26,874 bases of DNA, taken from positions 1-26,874 of the forward strand of contig CAZIDW010000013.1 of assembly GCA_964538225.1 (NCBI GenBank), written 5' to 3'. Under the pieces are notes generated by a model, which saw nothing but the letters and a program-made list of their open reading frames with translations, was not told the DNA's origin and ran no database searches. The position numbers and the translations under genes are program-made. The first letter of the stretch is position 1, and every line of letters starts with the position of its first letter. This DNA is from JAFGCR01 sp964538225. GTDB taxonomy: Bacteria > Patescibacteriota > Gracilibacteria > UM-FILTER-43-11. Positions 21,209 to 26,874 of this stretch are shown one piece after another.

Positions 21209-24200
21209 ATGAAAAAAGGCCTCAGAATAAACCGCTTATTCACCCGTGGCGGCATCGACCCCCTTAAAACCACCCCCTGCGAAAAACGCCATTGCAAGAT
21301 CACCAAATCCGACGGGTCGGTGGTGTTTGAGATGAAGGATTTTGAAATTCCCAAAAGCTGGTCACAAAATGCCGGTGATATCATGATCTCCAAATACGCC
21401 CGTAAAGCCGGTGTGCCTCAATACGATGATAAAGGCAAGCCCGTTAAAGATAAAAACGGCCAACCTGTGTTCGGCCCTGAGAAAAGCGCCAAACAGGTCG
21501 TGGGCCGGCTGAGCCGATGCTGGCGGCACTGGGGGGAGCAGTATGGTTATTTTTCCAGTAAGGAATCCGCGGATAATTATGAGGCTGAGATGAACCATAT
21601 GCTCATCTACCAGATGTCCGCCCCCAACTCCCCGCAATGGTTCAATACCGGCCTGAACCTGGCCTACAACATCAACGGGCCGGCGCAGGGGCACTTTTAC
21701 GCGGACCCTGAAACCGGGGAAATCAAAAAATCAGAGGATTCCTATACCCACCCCCAGCCGCACGCTTGTTTCATCCAGTCAGTTAAAGACGATATGGTCA
21801 ACGAAGGCGGCATCATGGATCTGTGGATCCGCGAGGCGCGCCTGTTTAAATACGGTTCGGGTACCGGCACTAATTTTTCCAAAATCCGCGGGCGCGGGGA
21901 ACCGCTGTCCGGCGGCGGCCATTCCTCCGGCCTGATGTCTTTCCTTAAAATAGGAGACCGCGCGGCCGGCGCCATCAAATCCGGCGGCACTACCCGCCGC
22001 GCCGCCAAAATGGTCTGTCTGGACATCGACCATCCGGAAATCGAAGAATTCGTCGACTGGAAAGTAGAAGAAGAGAAAAAGGTAGCCGCCCTCATCGCGG
22101 CCGGGTATGACAGCGACTTCAACGGCGAAGCCTACTCAACCGTTTCCGGCCAGAATTCCAATAATTCCGTCCGCCTGACCAACGATTTTTTAAGGGCAGT
22201 GGACAACAATGAAGAATTCAGCCTTGCCCGACGTCTGGACGGCAAACCCCATAAAAAAGTGCGCGCGCGGAATTTGTGGAGCAAACTCGGTTTTGCGGCC
22301 TGGGCCTGCGCAGACCCCGGCGTCCAGTTCGATACCACCATTAACGAATGGCACACCTGCCCCAAAGACGGGCGCATCAATGCTTCCAATCCCTGCAGTG
22401 AATATATGTTCCTGGATGACACCGCCTGCAACCTCGCCTCCCTCAACCTGATAAAGTTCTTTGATCCGGACACCTCTGAAATCGATATCAAATCCATGCG
22501 GCATGCCATCCGCCTGTGGACCATTACCCTGGAAATCAGCGTGCTCATGGCCCAGTATCCCAGTTATGAGATCGCTAAAAAAAGTTATGAGTACCGCACG
22601 CTTGGGCTGGGGTATGCCAACATCGGCACGCTTCTTATGCACATGGGTCTCCCCTACGACAGCGATAAAGCCAGGTCTATCGCCGGCGCCCTTACCGCTC
22701 TTCTGACCGGCGCTTCGTACGAAACTTCTGCCGAGCTCGCCCGTGCACTGGGTGCCTTTAAACGCTATGAATCCAATAAAAATGATATGCTCCGCGTCAT
22801 CCGTAATCACCGACGCGCCGCTTATGACGCGGATGACTATGAAGGCCTGGAAACCCACCCTACGGGAATCGACCAAAACCTTACCCCGCCTTACCTGCTG
22901 AAAGCCGCCCATGAAGCCTGGGACAAAGCGCTTACTAAAGGTGAACAATACGGCTTCCGCAATGCCCAGGTCAGCGTGCTGGCGCCCACTGGCACGATCG
23001 GCCTTTTAATGGACTGCGACACTACGGGTGTGGAGCCGGATTTCGCTCTGGTCAAATTCAAGAAACTGGCCGGCGGCGGTTACATGAAAATCGTTAACCA
23101 GTCGGTTCCCCACGCCCTGAAAAAACTGGGGTATCCGCAGGAACAAATCCGCGACATCCTCAATTATATCGCAGGGAAAGGGTCGCTGGTGGAAGCGCCG
23201 CACATCAACTGGAAGACCCTGAAAAAAAAGGGGCTGACGGAAAAAGAACTGGAAAAAATCGAAAACAGCCTGCTGGCGTCATTTGATATCCATATGATAT
23301 TCAGTAAACACACGCTGGGTGAGGATGTGATGGAGCGCCTGAAAATCGATCCGGACATTTACAACGACGCCAGTTTCGACTTCCTTAAACAGGTCGGCTT
23401 TACAGATAAAGAAATCGAAGAGGTAAATGAATATGTCTGCGGAGCCATGACTATCGAAGGCGCCCCGCATATTAAAGAAGAACACCTGCCGGTCTTCGAC
23501 TGCGCGAGCCGCTGCGGCGCCAAAGGCAAACGGTTTATCCACCACACCGGCCACATTAAAATGCTCGCCGCGACCCAGCCGTTCATCTCGGGCGCCATCA
23601 GCAAGACCATCAACATGCCCAACGAGACTACCGAAGAAGAGGTGCTGAAAGCCTACCACCAAAGCTGGAAGCTCGCCCTGAAAGCCAACGCGATCTACCG
23701 CGACGGCTGTAAACTTTCCCAGCCGCTGAACACCTCTTCTAAAACCAAAAAAGGCGGACAGGATACCAAAGTGGAAATCAAAGAAGTGGAGATCACCAAA
23801 AAGGCGCTCCGCAAAAAACTGAGCGAGGAACGCCAGTCCATCACCCATAAATTCGCCATCGCCGGCCATGAAGGATACTTTACGGTGGGCTTATATGATG
23901 ACGGGGCACCCGGAGAACTGTTCATAAAAATGAGCAAGGAAGGCTCCACCCTTTCCGGCATCATGGATGCTTTGGCGCTTTCTGTTTCGCTGAACCTCCA
24001 GTACGGGGTGCCGCTCGAAGTGCTGATTTCTAAATTCACCCATACCCGTTTTGAACCGTCCGGGATGACCATCAACAAAGAGATCCCCATCGTCAAATCC
24101 ATCATGGATTACTTGGGGCGATGGCTGGCCGTGAAGTTCCTCGATAAGGAGACTGCTAAAAAATACCACAACGGCGAACTGGTCGATCGCGCCTACAATG

Positions 24201-24499
24201 AAGGCTCTATGTCTGCCAACGGGGCCCTGCCAAACATGCGCCGGATTATTTCGGTCAGCGAGCCGGAAGTGAAACAGGAGACCAATGATGTGGAAACCAG
24301 GCTGATCGCCGCGCTTGAAAAAACTAAGGTAAAGAAAAAAAAGGCCACGGTGGCTGTCGGCGCGCAGGCAACACATGGCACGCCGCAGGCCTTCCAGAAC
24401 GATGACGCACCCATCTGCCACAACTGTGGCTCCGCCATGATCCGCAACGGCACCTGTTACAAGTGCCTCGATTGCGGGGAGACATCTGGCTGCAGCTGA
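21209..24499 (+). CDS. nrdJ: Adenosylcobalamin-dependent (class II) ribonucleotide reductase
   Basis: NrdJ reduces ribonucleotides to deoxyribonucleotides using a cobalamin-derived radical, so it works with or without oxygen. The 1096-residue chain has the first redox cysteine in HPQPHACFIQSV (Cys187), the Asn-x-Cys-x-Glu active site in NPCSE (394-398), the partner Cys407 in DDTACNLASLNL, and APTGTIG at about residue 592. A TSCPC-type domain lies at about 876-950. The C-terminus is a cysteine-rich ribbon (1069-1096, CHNC, CYKCLDCG, SGCS) that should relay electrons from thioredoxin. No N-terminal ATP-cone is visible. It is divergent from the adenosyltransferase gene. The start lacks a Shine-Dalgarno site. 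Confidence 0.97.
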   Translation: MKKGLRINRLFTRGGIDPLKTTPCEKRHCKITKSDGSVVFEMKDFEIPKSWSQNAGDIMISKYARKAGVPQYDDKGKPVKDKNGQPVFGPEKSAKQVVGRLSRCWRHWGEQYGYFSSKESADNYEAEMNHMLIYQMSAPNSPQWFNTGLNLAYNINGPAQGHFYADPETGEIKKSEDSYTHPQPHACFIQSVKDDMVNEGGIMDLWIREARLFKYGSGTGTNFSKIRGRGEPLSGGGHSSGLMSFLKIGDRAAGAIKSGGTTRRAAKMVCLDIDHPEIEEFVDWKVEEEKKVAALIAAGYDSDFNGEAYSTVSGQNSNNSVRLTNDFLRAVDNNEEFSLARRLDGKPHKKVRARNLWSKLGFAAWACADPGVQFDTTINEWHTCPKDGRINASNPCSEYMFLDDTACNLASLNLIKFFDPDTSEIDIKSMRHAIRLWTITLEISVLMAQYPSYEIAKKSYEYRTLGLGYANIGTLLMHMGLPYDSDKARSIAGALTALLTGASYETSAELARALGAFKRYESNKNDMLRVIRNHRRAAYDADDYEGLETHPTGIDQNLTPPYLLKAAHEAWDKALTKGEQYGFRNAQVSVLAPTGTIGLLMDCDTTGVEPDFALVKFKKLAGGGYMKIVNQSVPHALKKLGYPQEQIRDILNYIAGKGSLVEAPHINWKTLKKKGLTEKELEKIENSLLASFDIHMIFSKHTLGEDVMERLKIDPDIYNDASFDFLKQVGFTDKEIEEVNEYVCGAMTIEGAPHIKEEHLPVFDCASRCGAKGKRFIHHTGHIKMLAATQPFISGAISKTINMPNETTEEEVLKAYHQSWKLALKANAIYRDGCKLSQPLNTSSKTKKGGQDTKVEIKEVEITKKALRKKLSEERQSITHKFAIAGHEGYFTVGLYDDGAPGELFIKMSKEGSTLSGIMDALALSVSLNLQYGVPLEVLISKFTHTRFEPSGMTINKEIPIVKSIMDYLGRWLAVKFLDKETAKKYHNGELVDRAYNEGSMSANGALPNMRRIISVSEPEVKQETNDVETRLIAALEKTKVKKKKATVAVGAQATHGTPQAFQNDDAPICHNCGSAMIRNGTCYKCLDCGETSGCS

Positions 24500-24543
24500 T
24501 ATCCAGGCACAGGACACAGCTGAATATAGAAAAATAAAAAAAG

Positions 24544-24598
24544 AAAACCCCATCCAGGTCCTGAAAAAAGTTCAGGATGGCAAATAGGTGGGGTTTTT
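24544..24598. terminator. Bidirectional intrinsic terminator
   Basis: The outer arms aaaacccca and tggggtttt enclose an inner perfect hairpin cctgaa-aaaag-ttcagg, with T-runs on both strands. It separates nrdJ from the convergent coiled-coil gene ending at 24602. Confidence 0.9.
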
Positions 24599-24601
24599 AA
24601 T

Positions 24602-25093
24602 TTAAGAAAGTTTTGCCAGCTGTCTTGAATGTTTTTTAACGGTTTCTCGCAAAATCGGATAGTCGACGATGACTGTTTTTATCTCGTTGATGTCTGTCTT
24701 TACGATTGTCATATCGCCATTAAGGGTTTCAACATTCTGAGCAATGACTGAAACGTTATCCTGTAATTCCTCGATTAAAATACCGTTATGACGGATTTGT
24801 TCCCCAAGCTGAGCTTCAACCCCTGTGATCCGTTTACCCAACTGGTCTTCAACCCCCGTGATCCGTTTACCCAACTGGTCTTCAACCCCTGTGATCCGTT
24901 TACCTAGTCGGCCTTCAACCCCTGTGATCCGTTTACCTAGTCGGCCTTCAACCCCTGTGATTCGTCCTTCAACACCTGTGATCCGTTTACCCAGCCGGCC
25001 TTCAAAACCTGTGATTTCTGCCTTCAGGCCGTTGATGTCTGTTCGCAGGGCATCGATCAAGGTAGTAATAAACTGTTTATCATCTTTATTCAT
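24602..25093 (-). CDS. Hendecad-repeat coiled-coil protein
   Basis: The 163-residue protein has a short helical start (MNKDDKQFITTLIDALRTD). Residues about 27-92 then repeat ITGVEGRLGKR or ITGVEDQLGKR in 11-residue units. One unit is shortened to seven residues (ITGVEGR). The C-terminal half (NGILIEELQDNVSVIAQNVETLNGDMTIVKTDINEIKTVI) is also coiled coil. Eleven-residue periodicity favours a near-straight or right-handed coil, probably in an oligomer. There is no signal peptide or membrane span. The open frame begins at a TTG (25114), but the ATG at 25093 follows a clean promoter at the right distance. Function is unknown. Confidence 0.85.
   Translation of the reverse strand: MNKDDKQFITTLIDALRTDINGLKAEITGFEGRLGKRITGVEGRITGVEGRLGKRITGVEGRLGKRITGVEDQLGKRITGVEDQLGKRITGVEAQLGEQIRHNGILIEELQDNVSVIAQNVETLNGDMTIVKTDINEIKTVIVDYPILRETVKKHSRQLAKLS
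24815..25022. repeat. 33-bp tandem repeats inside the coiled-coil gene
   Basis: Units begin ttcaacccctgtgatccg and recur at 24815, 24848, 24881, 24914, a 21-bp short unit at 24947, 24968, and a degenerate one at 25001. The repeats are in frame (11 codons), so copy number could change without breaking the gene. Confidence 0.95.
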
Positions 25094-25125
25094 AATGATT
25101 TGGTTAAATCGCAAAAGAGACCCTT

Positions 25126-25154
25126 ATTATATGAACGCGGTAAAAAAATGTAAA
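25126..25154 (-). promoter_or_regulatory. Promoter of the coiled-coil gene
   Basis: On the minus strand TTTACA (25154-25149), 17 bp, TATAAT (25131-25126), about 33 bp before the ATG at 25093. Confidence 0.8.
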
Positions 25155-25160
25155 GGAATT

Positions 25161-25170
25161 ATGCTAAAAT
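25161..25170 (+). promoter_or_regulatory. Extended -10 element upstream of the EamA gene
   Basis: atgctaaaat resembles the atgctataat extended -10 elements at 5098 and 12789. No good -35 is present. The leader would be about 100 nt and would hold the palindromic element below. Confidence 0.45.
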
Positions 25171-25189
25171 AAATTCAAATTAATCCCGA

Positions 25190-25262
25190 CTGATGGACTT
25201 CTGATGGACATCTAATGGATAGCTAATTGATGTCAATCAGCTATCCATTAGAAATCAATTGA
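25190..25262. repeat. 11-bp word array forming a long hairpin
   Basis: Eleven-base steps can be laid out as tgatggacttc, tgatggacatc, taatggatagc and taattgatgtc. Within them ctaatggatagct (25212-25224) pairs perfectly with agctatccattag (25239-25251), and the enclosed attga/tcaat pair extends the stem. It is the best-formed member of the family also seen at 3541-3571 and 17408-17451. Confidence 0.9.
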
Positions 25263-25279
25263 AATAGCAATTTAAAAAC

Positions 25280-26182
25280 ATGAACAACTGGTTGATCTTC
25301 GCATTATCGGCGCCCCTGCTCTGGGGGTTTACCAATGTGGTGGACAGCGTCATCCGCCGTAAATATCTTCACAGCGAATTCGCTTTAACCTGGTTTTTCG
25401 CCATTTTTCGTCTGCCCTTTGTCCTGCTCATCTTTGCGTTCACCGGTATTCAGATCCCGGACACTGTCAGTGTTTTTTTCCTTTTTTTAGCCGGGGCATT
25501 CTGGACCATCCCGTTTTCACTTTATTACAAAGCCATGGAAAACGAGGAGGCTAGCCGGGTGGCCCTGCTCCTCCAGATGACCCCCTTGTTCACTTTAGTG
25601 ATCGCTTTCTTCCTGCTCGGCGAACGGCTCACGCTGACTCAACTGCCCGCATTTGTGCTTTTAATCCTGGGTGGGGGCCTGGCCTCTTTAAAGCGTTTAG
25701 AAAAAACCTGGCATTTCAGCAAAGCATTCTGGCTGATCGCCCTGGCCACCCTGCTATGGGCTTTTTCGGACGTTTTGTTTAAAAAATTCGAAGCGTCTTT
25801 TACCCACTTTCTGCCCGCCTTCGCGATTTATTTTTTCGGGAGTTTTGTGGTAGCACTTTTTATGATTCTGCCTGCCCGGGGCCGCGCCAAGCTGGCCGGC
25901 CAGTTTAAAGACCTGCCCGGCCGGGCGTGGGCGTTCCTGATATTCAGCTTGGTGGCGGGTATCTTCGGTTCGCTCTCGTTCGCCTACGCGCTGACGCTCG
26001 GCAAGGCATCGCTGACTTCAGTACTCATCGGCACTCAGCCTTTATTTGTACTGGGTCTCGGCCTGCTAATGGCGCTGTTTATTTCAGAAATCCGAAAAGA
26101 GGAACTCAGCAAGGAAGCGTTACTTGTTAAGGGGATTTCCTTTTTCCTGCTGATGGGCGGACTGGTGCTTTTGGAATCTTAA
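25280..26182 (+). CDS. EamA/DMT-superfamily transporter
   Basis: The 300-residue protein is an integral membrane carrier with about ten hydrophobic helices in two homologous five-helix halves. The halves are marked by the similar openings LIFALSAPLLWGFTNVVDS and LIALATLLWAFSDVLFKK. The helix-4/5 regions read ASRVALLLQMTPLFTLVIAFFLLGE and ASLTSVLIGTQPLFVLGLGLLM. Family members export or import metabolites such as amino acids; the substrate is not readable. It may be expressed from a leader containing the 25212-25251 hairpin. Its TAA overlaps the stop codon of the convergent nitroreductase gene. Confidence 0.92.
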   Translation: MNNWLIFALSAPLLWGFTNVVDSVIRRKYLHSEFALTWFFAIFRLPFVLLIFAFTGIQIPDTVSVFFLFLAGAFWTIPFSLYYKAMENEEASRVALLLQMTPLFTLVIAFFLLGERLTLTQLPAFVLLILGGGLASLKRLEKTWHFSKAFWLIALATLLWAFSDVLFKKFEASFTHFLPAFAIYFFGSFVVALFMILPARGRAKLAGQFKDLPGRAWAFLIFSLVAGIFGSLSFAYALTLGKASLTSVLIGTQPLFVLGLGLLMALFISEIRKEELSKEALLVKGISFFLLMGGLVLLES

Positions 26183-26757
26183 ATCCAGTCGATCGCCCCA
26201 AAATTCCGTTCGGTTTCGGCCGGCGTTTCGGCCGGATAGCCCATGGGGAGCGCGATGATAAGTTCTTCATCGGGTTTCATTTTCAGCTGTTCGCGAACGA
26301 TTTCGGACTGGCTCATGGGGCGCGCCAAACCGACCGGTACACTGCCGATTCCCAGATCATGGGCGGCCAGCAGCATGTTCATGGTGCAGAGGCCGAGGTC
26401 GAAGTTCCCATTGCCCACGTTTTTGGTGCGGATGACAAAAATAATGGAAGGGGCGTTGTAAAAAATGATGTCTTCCGGGCTTTTCGCCCGTTCCATGAAC
26501 CGGCTGACTCCTTCGCCCCATTTCTTTTTGGCTTCGTCGGTTTCCAGAAATTTCCGAAGCTCGGCTTTAGCCTCATCGGTCAGTTTCTTTCGGACAGCAG
26601 AGCCGCTGACGACCGCAAACCGCCAGGGCTGTCGGTTCATGCTGGACGGCGCCCAAATGCCGGCTTTTACAATGTGTTCCAATTCTTCTTTGGGAATCGG
26701 TTTATCCTGGAACCGGCGGACACTGCGCCGGGTTTTGATGCAGGTGAAAAGATCCAT
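26179..26757 (-). CDS. Nitroreductase-family FMN-dependent oxidoreductase
   Basis: The 192-residue protein carries the family's FMN-phosphate motif near the start (KTRRSVRRF), the APSSMNRQPWRFAVV segment, and the later DLGLCTMNMLLAAHDLGIGSVPVGL and IALPMGYPAE blocks. Such enzymes reduce nitro compounds, quinones or other acceptors with NAD(P)H and usually form dimers. The substrate is not known. It shares the TTAA at 26179-26182 with the EamA gene, so both genes end in the same four bases. Confidence 0.93.
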   Translation of the reverse strand: MDLFTCIKTRRSVRRFQDKPIPKEELEHIVKAGIWAPSSMNRQPWRFAVVSGSAVRKKLTDEAKAELRKFLETDEAKKKWGEGVSRFMERAKSPEDIIFYNAPSIIFVIRTKNVGNGNFDLGLCTMNMLLAAHDLGIGSVPVGLARPMSQSEIVREQLKMKPDEELIIALPMGYPAETPAETERNFGAIDWI

Positions 26758-26787
26758 GGTTTATCGGGTTACGGAATAAACAATCCG

Positions 26788-26796
26788 ATTATAACA
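26788..26796 (-). promoter_or_regulatory. Extended -10 promoter of the nitroreductase gene
   Basis: TGTTATAAT on the minus strand lies about 30 bp before the ATG at 26757. No -35 of quality is seen. Confidence 0.5.
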
Positions 26797-26825
26797 AAAG
26801 AAGCCGCCTGTCTGGATAGCACTAG

Positions 26826-26850
26826 TGTCCAATAAAACTTTCTTTGGACA
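26826..26850. repeat. Small inverted repeat at the window edge
   Basis: tgtccaa and ttggaca pair across 11 bases, directly after the palindrome cactagtg. It could be the edge of a mobile element lying outside the window, but no transposase sequence is visible. Confidence 0.4.
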
Positions 26851-26874
26851 GCAGGAAAAAAGCTTACTGATACA

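Noticed and set aside
24815..25022. Repeat array as a CRISPR
   Set aside because: The units are contiguous with no unique spacers and are in-frame codons of a coiled-coil gene.
1..26874. Alternative genetic code (TGA read as glycine)
   Set aside because: TGA serves as the natural stop after the glucoamylase and nrdJ genes, and no gene needs readthrough of TGA.

Overview
This window comes from a bacterial chromosome. It uses the standard genetic code, with TGA as an ordinary stop (for example after the glucoamylase and nrdJ). No rRNA, tRNA, CRISPR array or transposase gene was seen. Three features suggest a lineage remote from model bacteria: almost every start codon lacks a Shine-Dalgarno motif, many long charged proteins match no family I recognise, and intergenic DNA is full of short iterated words. 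A Patescibacteria/CPR-type genome such as the Peregrinibacteria would fit, but this is an inference from style. No marker in the window fixes the taxonomy.

Layout. 1-4487: lepA, then ribE-ribH and a STAS-domain gene on the plus strand, facing an unknown gene on the minus strand. A 77-bp near-identical inverted repeat bounds the block. 4622-4900: rpmA alone. 5079-7804: a promoter, four unknown genes and a terminator; three of the proteins start with the same 20-residue amphipathic leader and continue as acidic, probably disordered, motif-repeat proteins. 7803-8966: a secreted fibronectin-III-like protein, divergent from an EEP hydrolase and a ROK sugar kinase (9053-10592). 10674-12612: an ECF sigma factor with its probable membrane anti-sigma partner. 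12834-17390: a glycogen/maltodextrin operon of a glycogen-synthase-like glycosyltransferase, a GH57 amylase and a GH15 glucoamylase. 17463-20284: a 664-residue unknown protein with internal repeats and a membrane-anchored DsbA-type oxidoreductase. 20421-24499: corrinoid adenosyltransferase divergent from the B12-dependent ribonucleotide reductase nrdJ, with two NrdR-box-like sites between them. 24602-26757: a hendecad-repeat coiled-coil protein, an EamA transporter and a nitroreductase.

How the genes work together. The adenosyltransferase would make the adenosylcobalamin that NrdJ needs, and the two NrdR-like sites 32 bp apart suggest both respond to dNTP status. GH57 and GH15 would break alpha-glucan down to glucose, which the nearby ROK kinase could phosphorylate. 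ribE and ribH supply the last two steps of riboflavin synthesis; the FMN made from it would serve enzymes such as the nitroreductase. The sigma/anti-sigma pair, the FN3 protein and the anchored DsbA point to an active cell envelope.

The most unusual content is the leader-sharing acidic protein cluster at 5508-7735 and the intergenic elements. Those elements are short tandem words of 7, 11 or 15 bp, often embedded in imperfect palindromes, and they differ from one gap to the next.
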